From positions 12,259,886 through 12,323,885 of the forward strand of contig NC_083651.1 of assembly GCF_963576545.1 (NCBI RefSeq): 64,000 bases of DNA. Direction: 5' to 3'. The notes beneath the pieces were generated by a model, which had not been told where the DNA came from, did not search any database, and saw only the letters and a program-made list of their open reading frames with translations. The DNA comes from Limanda limanda. Taxonomy: Eukaryota; Chordata; Actinopteri; Pleuronectiformes; Pleuronectidae. Position numbers and translations under genes: made by a program. Below, one piece after another: positions 14,325 through 27,372 of the stretch; position 1 is the first letter of the stretch, and each line of letters opens with the position of its first letter.

Positions 14325-14479
14325 AAGTCATATTCACCCATTCATGCATACTGCACAGCCATCAGGGGCAATTTGGGACACAGTATCCTACTTATGGACA
14401 CTTCAGAGTGTGGATCGAACCACCCACCTTCTGGTTAGTTAGTGGACGACCCTCTTTACCTCCTGATCCATAGCCGCCC
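14325..14479 (-). mobile_element. tRNA-derived SINE-like repeat, reversed copy
   Basis: Read on the minus strand it begins GGGGCGGCTATGGATCAGGAGG and contains a B-box-like GGTTCGATCC, followed by GAAGTGTCC. It is the same family as the copy at 1479 but keeps a better promoter head. Confidence 0.65.
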
Positions 14480-15667
14480 CTTGACTTTACCCTCCAGATT
14501 CTGCAGGGACAACTTCCAAGTCACTTCTCAAAGCACAACAATAAGTATTTTTGTGGCCTGTCATATCAGTGTCTGTGCTCATGAATGTCCTGTGTTCTCC
14601 GGTTTAATTTCCCTTCGATATCCTTGCTCTGTTTACATAAAGCACTGCTTACTGTACTTTCATTGCGCAGCAACAGCGCTTTAGCAAAACACTAATTCAA
14701 GCTTTTTTGTCACTCTATCTTCGCCGAAGCTTTGCCGTTAAATGCAGCTTTATATTGTGGCAGCGACTGTGTAATTGACTGAGTGCTTTTGCACGCCGAG
14801 CATCTCTGAATGTAAGTTGTGACAAAAGAGCATATAAGAAGGGGTCCAGTGAAGGGCTCAACATGCTCTGAGCCCACTCCCGACTAAATGGCCAACGGTT
14901 TATTTAAGGGGACAAATGGGTCAAACAGTCTCCAATTATCCCTCAATCGAAGGCAAGGATTTTCTTCTCCTGCCTTTTTTTTTTCTTCTCCCCCTCCTTT
15001 TCTTTCCTGTGTGTGAGAGAGCAGCATCGTTCCAACTCACCAACCAGCGGTCTCTGTTGACCTAGTTCTGCTCTGGACACAGGGCGCTTTAGTAGGGACA
15101 GGCCTCACCCACTGTCTCCTCGTGGGCCTGCAGACAGACATTCCAGTACGTAAACATTTTCCCTCAAAGAAAAAGAAGAAGCGTCACAGCGCTCCTCATC
15201 CATAACCTCTGTGACGTTTTATCCATCAGGTTAATTGAGTGAACATCATTGATCTTGGCTACGTCCCCAGCTGACAAGGATCCCATTGTTGGAGTGACAG
15301 TGATAATGTTTGTATGCTGGCGGTGCATTTTCAGTCTATGTATCATGAGTGGGAGAACACTATCTTTTGAAGTGTGTGCAGCACTTATCAAGATCTTTTA
15401 GATCTGAATATCTTGTTTAGTTTCGCTGAAGCCATCAGATGCAGAAAAGGGTTCACTTTGACTCAACTGATGACTAAACTCGAGAAGAGGCTAATGTTGA
15501 ACTGAAATTAGTTTATTTTACATATATGAATATGCGAACAGATATTTTTATACAACAGAAATATCATTCATCATGACTTTTCTTATACCAGCTACAATTA
15601 TCGCCAGAAATAACCTTTACAGTCTGAGAGGCAAAGATGATATGATGGCTACAAGCAGGATCACACA

Positions 15668-15766
<99 letters not shown>

Positions 15767-18559
15767 TATCGAGTCGTTTGCTCGTGAGTCATATAGGTTC
15801 CTCCCACACAATATGACCTTTCAGTTGCTGCTCATATTCTAAATATCTTAGTAAAAAAAAAAAGGTGTGATGTTTTTAACTGTCCTGCTGTTGCGCATGT
15901 TCGAGTGCGCTGCTTTCACTCCCTCGGTCGTGCTTTGCAAGTTGCAAATGCTTCTGATAGATAATCGATTAGAAAGTAAATACAGGAAGCTTTTATAAGT
16001 TCCTGTTAGAGGAGAGGGGCGATGTGGATCCTGCAGCTTCATCTTTGGCTGCATTTCCTGTTCTTTGCAACAGATTCTCCCTCCGGTCAGTGTGCATACA
16101 ACATATGACGTCCCATATTCTCTCCCTCTTATAATTTGCATGAGATGACATTTATGATTGGTTGCAAAAGTGAGTATGTGATAAATTAGCCATGGCAGAG
16201 TATGATGACGAAAGGGGGGGGGTCAGGCGCAATGCATGCGTAATTTGAAGTTGGACAGTGTCTTTACGCATCACTGTTTATGAAATGTTCACAAAGCAAA
16301 CAGTCAAGTGAGAAAACAGAAAAGAAGAGAGACACTAGGAGAACACAAACAAATTTCCCTGACACATGTGAGTTTGTTTCAGGGTTTAAGGAAGGAGCTG
16401 TATTAATATAGATCTCCCGGAGCAGGCGGGTTTTGGCGCTCTCCTGACGCGCGCTTTTCCTCCATCGATGACCTTTAAGTGGAGACCGCAGCCCATCAGA
16501 TAACTTCTTCTTTTTCTTCTTTGCATTCTGACTGTGCATCGGCCCACACATCAGGCAAATATTCACACACTGCTGCATAACTGTGAGCGTGACACGTCCC
16601 AAAATAACACACACACACACGTACACGAAGAGAGAGAGAGAGATCAAGTCTCTTCAAGAGTCAGCTGCTCATTTTAATTTGAGCGCAAACCCCTACATAC
16701 GACTAAATAAGGTATTATACTTAATTATAATGTAGACCAAATGTGTGTATAGGACTTTATAATATTTATCCAGTCCTTCAAGCTAAATATTAATGTTTCA
16801 ACTTAATTTTCTGTCAAGGGTAGTTTTTTAAATACTTTTGACAATTAAATATTTGCAGTTTCAACACACGAAGGCTGGCAAACTCGCATGTTGACCATTT
16901 TACTTTCAAATAACGTGTCCCATTTCCAGTTAGATAAGTAAAATAGTTTTATCCAAAGAAAGAAGAGACGTTTCATGCGTTTTGTCTAATTTTCAGTAGC
17001 CTCTTTCATCTTGTAGACATATCCAAATGCACAGAAGACACACACTGTGTATTGTATTTCAATGCATTTTAGAATGGATAATGTAACCACTACAGTCAGC
17101 ATTGATTAAGCAACAATATATTTTATCTTTTGTCTGCATCACCACGTTGCTGCACCAATAGTAAAGAAGTGTGTGGACCATGCAGTCCTTATAATAGATG
17201 ACCTGTGGCACGGCCCCTGAGACGCACGGTGGCTGTTGTGCACCTGCTGTTAAAGGGATAAAGTATGGACGTCTTGAACTTGCGGTTAAACATACGCTCA
17301 CCTGTTCGTTTAAGATGTGGTGGCGCTGTGCCGAGTGCACAGCGAAGACGTCGTGAGTGAAGTGGTTCCTCAGGCTAAACTGTTGATTGCTTATGATAAC
17401 AAGCAGCGTGTTTTACTCAAAGTACACAAGGCCGCTTTAATACGTCCCTTTGTTCGCTCTTTTAAAAGGTGCTGACACGTCTGGCTACAGTGCAAACGCG
17501 GGAACAGAAGCATGTATTATATTTGTTATAATCAAATGTCTATAGGCCATGAAAACTAAAACTAAAATCGTATAATCGCAACAACAAACCGGAACGTCTC
17601 TGGCTTGTGCGGCGTATTTTACGCACAGGCCGCAGCAAACTACACACCAAGTTATGGGTTTATTGTGCAATGTCAAGCAAAATCTCCCCAAATTATCATT
17701 CACCGGCGTTATTTATGTTACCGTCAGCTACTAAATTCCACATAGCTTCAGAGGAGTTTATATCCCAGGATATGCCGTCTACAGTGGGCCTGAAACTACA
17801 GATCTACAGTGTGAGCTCATCTTAAAGCTTTGTTGCTGCCACACTTGTCAGATGTGCATTTTCTAACACATCTTTGTCTTTTAAAAAGAACCAACAACCT
17901 TTAAAAGTCAACTTTAACGTCAGTGAAACCTGCAGCTTTTTATTTCCACCGTGCCAAACCTTTTTTTGCGCTCCGTGAGGTCAAACCTCCCCTCAAGGAC
18001 ATCCAGGAGCTGCGGGCACCGGGTCATTTCCATCTGATATAGAAATGATCTAAGCGCTCTCTGGTAAGCTTATGCTGCCTGTCGTCAAGCTGTATCGGAG
18101 AGAAGGGCGTCTTGATGGTGACTTCACTGACACCCAACAACTTCCTGACGCAACGCTGCTGTAACAGCGGCGAGGGGAAACCGGCAGCTCACCTTTTTAT
18201 CCGGTGAACCTACATGATCCTCTTTCTGCATAGTAAGCCGCCTCAGCTCTCCCTCCCGCCGTTTCCAAGAAGAACTCGATGTGTCAAAGAGTCTGTTCGT
18301 TTTTTCCACAACAACAGTGTACTTGTTGCATTGCTCTGCGCGCCTGTCTTTGTCGGTTGAAACCAGGAAATTACCTGTCCTAGGGTTGCGCGCGTATTGA
18401 CTTCAAATCATTGATTAAAGAAAATATCTTTCCACTCACATTAAGATAAATTTTCTCCCTTATACAAGCTGGAGAGAGAAGGATTGGAGTGGATGGGATA
18501 GTAACTAAACTTTAGTCCGGTCCGGGGCTCAGGGTGAATAAAGGTGATGGCACAGAGTT
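14480..18559. other. Gene-free DNA, rising GC towards the 18.5-kb CpG region
   Basis: No gene is recognised. Small GC-richer patches at 16420-16500 and 17200-17350 could be regulatory, but no specific factor site arrangement stands out. Confidence 0.45.
15664..15764. repeat. (CA)n microsatellite with two CTC interruptions
   Basis: CA repeats broken at about 15700 and 15731 by ACTCAC. Confidence 0.95.
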
Positions 18560-19051
18560 ATTCTGAGTGAAAGGAAATCGTTATACTTCCCTGGTGAAGG
18601 AAGCGGTATAGTAACGCGTTACTGAGCGTGACGTTACCGCCCAGTGCCGTCCGGGAACTAAAGCAGAGTTGGAAGTGAAAGAGGTCGTGTTTTGGAGACT
18701 CCAGCACGGTGAAGGGACACAGAGAGAACCCCCCACTGGAAGCGATAGGAGAGGAAACCATGAGATCCAAGCTACCGAGCCCGGGCTATGCGCAACGTCT
18801 CCGCTCCTCTTTGCGCGCAAAGGGGCGCACGGATCTACAGTATAGCCTGATCTTGGGCAGCCTATTGGACCCGGGCACCGTGTAGCTACTGTGTCTGCTT
18901 CACTTTGAATGGATGCTGCTGCTGCTGCTGCTCGTCCCGGACACTTGAGCTGAGCTGATGAGACGACTTCATCGCGGATTGAGATGAGAGAGGAGGGGGG
19001 GGTTCTCTGTGCGTTAATGGCCAACCCGGTCGAATAGTGCGCTGCGCTCAG

Positions 19052-19114
19052 ATCTGTGTGTGCGTGTGTGTGTGTACGTGCGTGTGTGAGTGAGCGTGTG
19101 TGTGTGAGTGTTTT
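19052..19114. repeat. TG-rich imperfect microsatellite
   Basis: TGTG blocks with GCG, TACG and AGTGAG interruptions, within the CpG-rich 5' region. Confidence 0.85.
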
Positions 19115-19162
19115 CTTCTCTCTCGCTCTCTCTCCCTCGGTCGCTCTTCATATCCACCGCTC

Positions 19163-19164
<2 letters not shown>

Positions 19165-19221
<57 letters not shown>

Positions 19222-19241
19222 CTCTCTCTCTCTCGCTCTCC
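19165..19241. repeat. (CT)n microsatellite in candidate 5' exon
   Basis: About 36 CT units with two CTCG interruptions, lying in the presumed exon that ends at 19484. Confidence 0.95.
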
Positions 19242-19951
19242 TTTTCGCAACATTGACGCAACCGAAAAAAAAATACTGGAACAAAAGAAACAACTTCCTT
19301 GAAGCTTTGCTGAAACTGCACTTAGCGAGGGAGGACGGGAGCTTGTTGTCAACTTGCCTGGATGGAGACGTCCGCGGTGCGGGGGTGAGGGGTGTCACCA
19401 GGCGGCCGGCGGCGGGCAGCGGGCAGCGGGCAGCCGGGGGAGAGGAGGCGGTCGATCACTCCGCAACGCATCGAGGGCGATCGAGTAAGTGCCATTAAAC
19501 ATTCACTGGAGTCATTTCAACTTTTTGGTGTGTGTCTACCGGAGTTTTTTTACGCACGGTGCCAGTCATCACACAGCAAAGGGGAAAAAAACATCAAGTC
19601 TATTCTCTGCGACAGGGAGCACAAATAAAGTCTATTTGCTGTGATGGTGTCGAATTGAGGAGGTTGATTATAAGTTATCGATCTGGAATCATATTTATTG
19701 TACGGGTTGTGCTTGTGCACGCTGTGCCCTAAATGACAAGTTTGTGGGGTGTTTTTTTTATTTCATCGGACAATTTTGACATTTAGGATCCACTGACAAC
19801 GAACTGTCACCACAAAAAAGACTGTAGGTTCAATCCAGCTATTGTGCGTAAAAAGGACTTTGTGAGAGAACACATGTGATGGAAACACTACACCATATGT
19901 GTGTGTTGTGCATTGACGAGACTTGCAGTTTATTATTGTTATTCATGCAGC

Positions 19952-20144
19952 AGCCTCCGGAGCGGTCGCCGGTTGCATGAAGAACCCGGCGATCGACAAA
20001 CACAACACGGGCAGCGGCACCGCGATCGTCTCCTCATCGAGCACACACGTTGTCACGGTCTCCGGGTTGATGTGTGTAACTTTGCCCCGGGGTCCGGTGC
20101 TCGGTTCGGGCGCACGGTCGCGTCGGTGTTTTTTTGCTGCATGA
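19952..20144 (+). CDS. Possible short coding exon, unassigned
   Basis: A pyrimidine-poor acceptor (TTATTCATGCAG) precedes GC-rich sequence with an ATG at 19977 and an open frame to 20144 (MKNPAIDKHNTGSGTAIVSS at its N-terminus). Codons are GC3-rich for the first 30. I recognise no family and the frame may be chance in a CpG island. Confidence 0.15.
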
Positions 20145-20216
20145 ACAAAGAGACTGGATGGAGTAGTCGGCTGGGCACCGAGCGGCGGTGGAGGAGCAGG
20201 CGGGCTGTTTACAATA

Positions 20217-20345
20217 ATAACACGATCCGCGGTGACGTCACGGGACTGGCAGCCGCCGCGGCCAATCAGGGCGCCGCGTCGCCATCAGCAACACGCTATA
20301 TTTGGAAAGTGGTTACATCATCGAGGTGGAAGAGCGGCGCGCGGG
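20217..20345 (+). promoter_or_regulatory. CpG promoter with palindromic CRE, CCAAT and CTATATTTGG
   Basis: TGACGTCA at 20233-20240, CCAAT at 20262-20266 and a CArG/TATA-like CTATATTTGG at 20296-20305 are spaced as in a cAMP/serum-responsive promoter firing to the right. The flanks are CpG-rich. The transcript it drives is not identified. Confidence 0.5.
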
Positions 20346-20409
20346 AGGAGGGACTTCCTGCAGGAATGGTTCGGTTTGTAGTCCAGAAGCAGGACAATGA
20401 ATAGAGCTG

Positions 20410-23400
20410 CTCTGTGGAGGTGTGATGCAGTCAGAGCTCCACATGAACCTGTTTGCACTCACTCACTGTCCACACACGCTGCCAGGTGGGGTTCAGACAG
20501 TTTATTGCTGGGTCGTTGTTGCAGTGCAGTCAGGATCAGGTGCCACCGACAATGGCTGCATCCACATTAATACGTTTTCTCTCGATAACACTTCAACTCT
20601 GCGTCTGGTGTCCACACTGCTTTGTACCGTGTCTGTTTGAGAGACGATGTAACAGACAAGGTCTAAAACTCTGCTGCTTCGTTGTAGTCTGGACGGTTAG
20701 AATCTGAGATGTTTGAAAACGATGACGTAGACACTACTACTTGCTGATCGGGTCGTTTCGGTCATGACGTAACCTTCACCGATTCGTCTCCTCCGGAAAA
20801 ACAAATGGCATTCACCTCGGCTACCAGTGGAGAACGCAACATTGATAATCAATTACAAGCGTTGCTGACCCTGCGGTCTTTGCTAAGAGCTGCGTTGCAG
20901 TTAAATTCTGCATTTTGCAGTGATACAACTGTCGTAGAAGACAAGATATTATTTGAGTAATCTGTGACAATTCCTGTGTCAATTTCGTTTCTGGCGGGAG
21001 ACATGTGGTCAAGTGATACGCGTTTTTCAAGCCTGCTTGTATGTACAGGGATTAAAACTGACATGCAGCCAAAACGCTTGTGTGGACAGATATTGTTTTA
21101 GTTTTAAAACGCTGCTCAGCCTAATAATAACAATGTGAGCTTTATCATGATAATGGTTGATATTGTTTTTTTGTCATATTTTTTGCCTAAATCGTTAGAC
21201 CTGACCCCTTGATTTTAATTAAATTAGTTGTACATAGAGGTACAGTCTTTTCTCATACAGTGCTATTGCAACCTTAGAGCATGCAACTGTTTTCGCCGAC
21301 TGTCACAGAGGAGATTAGCCGCAGTCCTCCCGCCCCTCCAGCTCCGAGAGTGACTGAGTGACAAAACAGCTAGATTGGTCAGTCACCATCTTTGTACATA
21401 AAAGTGATGTAAATTTTCAAATTAATAGCGAGATTTCTGACTTCAGCTATTTGTCAAAAACCATCAGGGTTAATCATAAGAAGAAAAAAAAGCTGCAAAG
21501 CTACAATCAGTGTCTTTGTTATGGAATGATCACATACAATCTAATCCTAGGTCCCTTCTGGCAAGCTGCATGATTACATCATTATGATTATTATTAGTGG
21601 ATTTTGTAGAAGTCGTAGTATATAGGTAATATATATATATTTATATATATATATATATATAGTCATATAATGATTATGACAGTATCTGAATTTTCTAAAT
21701 TCAATGTTGTGTCATTTTCCTTTCATTTAAATGTGAGCATTATGAGTGATTGTTTACGCTTTAGTATAGAAGAAAATTCTTCCTTCTAAGAAATAACATT
21801 TAAAGTTGTAATCAATTAATCGTATCAGTATACTTATCATTGACACCTGCTCTGACAGAATTTAAGGTATCTCCCATAAGAACAAAGTCACTCTCCGCTT
21901 TGCCCCGCTATTTCAAACGAGAGCATAAAATCATTAAATTCAAGCAGAGCACTTGAGACGAGGAGCTGTGGTTGTTAGTTTATCCTTTTAATGTATGTTG
22001 GCCTAATGTTTAATTAATATTGGACGTGGATTCCCTCAGTGCAATTGTGGAAAATGTAAACAGTCTCACAGTATTCAATGCAGTGACATTAAGGTGAGAT
22101 CAACTGAAGAACTACAAGCAGAGGTGAAGACACTTCCCAGTTTAGCATTATCTAAAAGTCAGCAATATGAAGTGTAATTGTAACAGGTCACTAACATCAA
22201 TGTGGCTGATGCAATGCAAGAATACTGGTTGTAACTGTATGTGAGTATGTAAAGAATAGAAGTCAATGTTTCAGGGTAATTCACAGAGCGGGTTTCATTT
22301 TTAAGCATCAACTTGTCAGTACAGCACCCACTGTCTTCTTCCACAAATAAATAATTTGTCTACTTTTATTCTGCTCGTAACTTGTTTGTGGACACACTCT
22401 TGCCAAGATCGAAAGATAATTCTAACATAAACCCTATTTAAACGTTATCTAAACGCTGATATTTACACAGTATGCCATACCAATGTTGTTTCACACTCAT
22501 GCAAGGCAATTCTTGATATCTGTTGGAGGATTTGCTGTTATTTAGAGGTCCTGTGGTTAAAAGGTTAATGAGATAACAGTTGAGAAACAGCATAGAACTT
22601 ATCTTATATAATCCTGTAAGGAAATAAATAGTCCTGTGACAGTTTCCTTTAGCCGGTTAAATGTCATTAGAGCTGGTGACTAAGTAGATGTCTTGGAATG
22701 AATAATCAGTCATATACTCTGCAAATAGCCCACCGGCCTTGTGGATATTGATCAGTCCTCTGTGACTTGTAGATTGATTCCTGGCATGGTAATTGATTAA
22801 CGGTAACCTGATTTTTAAAATATAGTATTAGTGCATGTGAATATTTCTGTCACCATTTATTTACATGCTCCATCTAGGTGACAGTGGAGAGTCTTAAGTC
22901 ATTTTGGTGAAGCTGCTGTTCATACCACTTGAATTTTTCTTCTTCTTCTAATTCAAAGATAAAGAACAAGGGCACAAAATATTCTCAATCATCAGCTTGA
23001 GGCCAAAAACCCCCCCAGTATTCTTCAAGGCCTTTCTGTAACTCTGCTGGCCTGGGATTAGATCTTGCTTGTGTTTTGCCTCCTCTGTAATCCCTCTCAG
23101 CAGTCTGCCTCAATAAAAGGAAAAAAAAGCACTGAGGGGTGTGGACAAACCAGTCAAGATAGAAAAAAATACTACTAGAGCAGGAAGCCAAACAAATGTT
23201 TTGTAGGGCGATTTTAAACCCGTCCCAAAAATAGCAATCACCTTTCTTTTGAATGGAAACTGACATCAGATTCTAACTCCTCGGCCATGGCGTGTTTTTA
23301 ACTCCTCATTTAGTAGCATGTGCCTCTTTTAATTTAATCCTTTTCATGGATCTTTATGGTGTTATAGGCTCGTTACTCAACTTAGTCTGAAAAAAGTATT

Positions 23401-23997
23401 TGATCCATATGAAAACAGTCTCATAGTGTTAACTGTGCAAGAGAGTTTAAAAACAATCCCAATTTAGGGTGAAACTATGCTTCTCTTGTCTGTTACAGCC
23501 TGTGATTACGAGATTGCAGATCTCCCCCAGTGTCTACGATTGAAGTTTTTGCTGATTCTTTTGCTGTTTTAAGTCTCAAACAAGAATATTACATAGTGAA
23601 ACCTCACTTTATTGTCTTTCTCTCCTGTCTCCTTCTCTTTGTTACCACGCTAGCTGAGTTTTTCCCCCTTAATTGTCCCCAGTTTGTAATGTAATTTTAG
23701 CCCGCTCTATGAATTATGCCCGCTTAATTTGATTGCCATGTGTGAGAATGTCTGTAAGATTATAGAGAGACAAAACGAAAAGGGCTTCTTGTGCTGTAAC
23801 ATCTGAAATTGCTGGCCAAGCATGTGATAATGTTTAGCAGAACCCTGACTATAAAAGTTCTTTTTTTTCTTTTTTTCTTTCTTCTCTTGCTTTTACTTTA
23901 AGATAAATAATTTATGTTTTCAAGGGATTAGGTTTTGGGGATGGTTTGGTAGAAAGCAAATTAAGAAACAACAAGTTACCATGATTTAACAGTTAAG

Positions 23998-23999
<2 letters not shown>
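20410..23999. other. Gene-free DNA with possible conserved non-coding stretches
   Basis: AT-rich homeobox-type words cluster at about 22640-22900 (GGTAATTGATTAACGG) and 23640-23770 (CCTTAATTGTCC, CGCTTAATTTGATTGCC). This texture is typical of developmental enhancers, but conservation cannot be judged from one sequence. Confidence 0.35.
21630..21661. repeat. (TA)n tract
   Basis: ATATAT repeats with one TTT interruption. Confidence 0.85.
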
Positions 24000-24047
<48 letters not shown>

Positions 24048-24126
24048 GTGTGTGTGTGAGTGTGTGTGAGTGTGTGTGTGAGTGTGTGTGAGTGTGTGTG
24101 TGAGTGTGTGTGAGTGTGTGTTTGTG
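24000..24126. repeat. (TG)n with higher-order GAG-TGTG repeat
   Basis: A pure TG block is followed by an alternating pattern of GAGTGTGTGT and GAGTGTGTGTGT units. Confidence 0.95.
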
Positions 24127-24747
24127 TATACACTTTTGTATGGTGTCTCGGGGCTAATGTGACCACCTCGCAGGCTTTGTGCTAAAAAGAGGTCATAGGT
24201 CTCTGTTGTGTTTTCAGGGTGACCTGCTAGTGACTATTAGCCATTGATAAATGTGATGTCCCACAAGTGTGCGGCCGGACCCCTCCAAAGGGGGAGGTGT
24301 CATAACACGCCCCACACTAACCTCGCAGCCAACCCCACCTCAAGCTACACACACGCAAACACACACACTCTGCCCTGCTGACAGGAGCACAAGGGGGCAG
24401 CTGCTACAGATGTAGAGGGGGAGGGGAACCGAGGAGACATCAATGGAGAGTCTCTCTCTAGTGTGGAGTTCTCAGTGGGGCTCATTGTGTTCTCTAAAGA
24501 CCAAGACAAGGGACTAGACCACATTAATATAGTAAGCCCTTAGTCTCTCACACTTTCTTTCAGGGTGTTGTGCACTTCGACTCTTCTTCAGTTGTTTCAT
24601 GCATGTTCATAAGGAAGTGTGTGTTGCAGTCGTGTCAGTTTACACAGGTTGACATTTACTATGAACTTTTTTCTCCCTTCACTCTGCTTTGTGGCTTATA
24701 TGAATAATAATTTGTCTGGTAGATGTAGTGTGATTTAAAAGAAGAAT

Positions 24748-25250
24748 TGCACTCAGTAGAGCGTATACCTCCGCCAAGGCCCATCAGTCCCCTTAAATTA
24801 TAACAATCCTTATAGCTAAGGCAACATTACGTCTCTCAGCTACACATTGGTGGTAGTTGCAGAATCCAGTTCCATATGTTACCATGCTGCACCTGTAAAA
24901 AACCTATGAAACCACATTGAAATCCACTAGATCCAGATTCTTAATTGGATCCAGATGAAATTGCACACACTAATCGATACCAATTTGCTAAATATCACAT
25001 TTTTTCATCAACATTCACACATAATTCTTTGAACCAAAAATGTTGAAGGATGTCCTATCTTGCAATTGTAATAAAGTGAAAAAAAAAATTGTGGATACCC
25101 CCTCTGATCCAGATACACACCAAAGACTAACGGGTTCATCCGGGACCCTTATCCATCAGGTAGCTTTTGTGAAATCATACTAACAAACAAACACACACAC
25201 ACACACACACACACACCCACAAACGCAGACTAAAACAACCTCCTTGGTGA
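24748..25250 (+). mobile_element. Dispersed repeat of the same family (copy B, longest)
   Basis: It opens ACTCAGTAGAGCGTATACCTC with CCTCCGCCAAGG at 24768-24779, and closes AACAAACAAACAC...ACCTCCTTGG near 25238. A (CA)n has grown in the tail at 25191-25216. The interior ATCCAGATACACACCAAAG and GGGTTCATCCGGGACC matches the copy style. No protein is visible. Confidence 0.65.
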
Positions 25251-26884
25251 ATATGCAGTAATGATGAGCATCGAATTTCTCCAAAAATAATTAAATAAAT
25301 TCTCCTGTTGCAGGTTGACATGTTTACTGTGAGCTGTTAGTGTAAAGCTAGTCTCCTGCAGCACACTGGTGCTTATGCATGGTTTAGTTTCACCCCTGAC
25401 TTTAATTAATGTTTTGGGGTATAATTTAGTCTTCTTAAATTCTTGAATGCATGTCTGGATTTGAGCTGTTGCCACTGTCTATTTCCCCATCATTTGTAGA
25501 GATGCAGTCCCATGTCGTGTGTTGTGAAGTGCTACATTTTGGGTTGCCTGAGGGGGTGGGGGGGGGGGGTGAATAAAACTCCTCCTTGAATAGGAAGCAG
25601 CTGAGTGTAATAGCCATCTATGCATGCAAGTCTTCTCGACAGGAAAATCAAATTACATTGAACTAAAACTGCCCCAGAGTGGCAACTTTGCAGCCGGGTT
25701 ACCCTGCTGTGCCAAACACCAGGACACATGACACTGTGGCTCTTGTTCAGCTCGACTACTGGAGGACAAGGGGAGAGCCCCGCTCGGACTCTGCGCTCCT
25801 AATGAAGAGATGCATTATGATGTGATTTCATTTGGGCCTACAGGAAAAAGTTGCAGTGGATCACAGAGCCGTCTGAGTAGCGTAGTTCATTTGTGTAGTA
25901 ACATGTGACTTTTGTTTTCGTGAGTCATAAGGGTCTCCTGCCTAATGGAAGGCAGTGTGTGCTCATGTGACGGTGACACAATGCAGGATGGACCGTATTC
26001 AACCAGAGATCCGCCTGGCTACTGCTTTTACTCACCAGTATATTTTCATCTTGTTTTTGTCATAGTGAAACTAAGCAAACAATATTCTGCTCATGTTATC
26101 AACAGGGTTCGGATGTACAAGAGGTTTTTTGACAGAATGCAAATCTGCAAGTCCTGCATGTGTGTATCTGCAGATATTAGCGCATGTGTGCATGTGAATG
26201 TGTGTGTTTTGTCTTTGAGTACTGCATCATGATCTTCCCTATGGTCACGGTGGTGTTTTTGCTGGCTCATCCCTGCCTCTCCACATGCCTGTTTAACAAC
26301 ACAGAGCTCCTCCTTACTGGCTTCCTGTCCAAACCAGTTTATCTGTAAACAAGTGTGTTTTTTTCCTCTCCGCCCCATTGTCCACACCACACCAGAATGC
26401 ATACACAATGGGCGCCCTCTCTCTCACAGGCTGCTTTTGTACTGCAAAGTAGAAAACATCATGTTTTTTACTACAACATGCAGCTACAGCGCTAAGAAAT
26501 GACACGCTTCTTATAGATATAAAGTTTAAAAAAGACGTTACAGTCGAGGAAAAAGTTGAATGCATCTGCAATTTTGTCGATGTTTTTCATAGGTAAGTAG
26601 GAATAATAAGTTGCGTTCAAAGATAGATTCTTACAAGAAAAAGAAAAAGAAGAACAACTGATGGCAGGTTACAGTTAATTATTTTTCCAGTAAAACCTGG
26701 TGGAATCAAGCACTGGTATAGCAGGATAATATTATGTATTGTTATTATGTGTGCATTGGGATGAAATGGCTGTCTCTGTTTACCTTGCTCGAGGTTCACT
26801 TTGCTACTGCAGTTATTTTAACAGCAGGGTCATGGTGGCATAACTCAGGCTGTCTGGGCTTTTTGTGATAAATAGCAGTAATCT
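25251..26884. other. Gene-free DNA
   Basis: No exon or repeat family is recognised apart from a G-run at 25559-25569. Confidence 0.5.
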
Positions 26885-27035
26885 GTGTGTGTGTGGTTTT
26901 GCCTAGCTGGACCTAAAGTGAGAAGACGTGGTTATGACCCAGAACGAGTCTCCTTTAAGCTGGAAGAACCAAGTCGCTTTGAAAGGTGCAGACAACAAAT
27001 CAGTCAAATGTCAAAGAAAAGGAAACTTACTTGAA
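26885..27035. repeat. Outlying partial copy of the ~550-bp unit
   Basis: GTGGTTATGACCCAGAACG, CTCCTTTAAGC, CCAAGTCGCTTTGAAAGGTG and AAATCAGTCAAA align with the segment of the third-array copy near 28890-28965. It is cut off by a dispersed repeat beginning about 27040. Confidence 0.6.
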
Positions 27036-27039
27036 AGTA

Positions 27040-27372
27040 GAATATCACTGAGTGGAGCACATACCTCTGCCAAGGCCAAACAATCCTACACATGTCTGTC
27101 TAGCTCTTTTAATAGAAAAAGAAAAAGGAAGTAGTCTGATAATCTGCAACAAACTGTGCAAACTCATCGACCTCTACAACATAAATGTCTGTTTTTAACA
27201 CCAGGATCCTTAAAAAATTCATAAAACCTGGTGCTGGCCCTTTGATTTAATCCACACCAAATTCGCATGGGTTCTTTAATGGCCCATGCCTGATCGTTCT
27301 GCAAAGTTTGGTGCAAATTGGTTTTGCATAATCCCGCTGACAAAAACAAACAAACATCCTTGGCGGAGATAA
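27040..27372 (+). mobile_element. Dispersed repeat with CCTCTGCCAAGG / CCTTGGCGGAG ends (copy C)
   Basis: It opens ACTGAGTGGAGCACATACCTC then TGCCAAGG and closes AACAAACAAACATCCTTGGCGGAG, so the ends are inverted copies. The interior AAGTTTGGTGCAAATTGG and AATCCCGCTGACAAAAACAA is shared with other copies in this window. Confidence 0.7.

Larger units (their letters stand above)
18560..19484 (+). ncRNA. Candidate 5' (non-coding) exon of an unidentified gene
   Basis: CpG- and GC-rich DNA ends in a consensus donor CGA|GTAAGT at 19485. The end of the presumed exon is very GC-rich with three GGGCAGC copies. Several upstream ATGs and the TG and CT microsatellites make a long coding frame unlikely, so it is probably a 5' UTR exon or a lncRNA exon. 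The start is unknown. No coding exon I recognise follows in the next 20 kb. Confidence 0.35.

Noticed and set aside
18581..19024. 147-codon minus-strand frame in CpG-rich DNA
   Set aside because: GC-rich DNA lacks stops by chance. No motif is recognised, and the poly-Ala comes from a CTG repeat.
19901..20404. 167-codon + strand frame
   Set aside because: It runs through the CRE/CCAAT promoter region and has no recognisable domain, so it is probably a CpG-island artefact.
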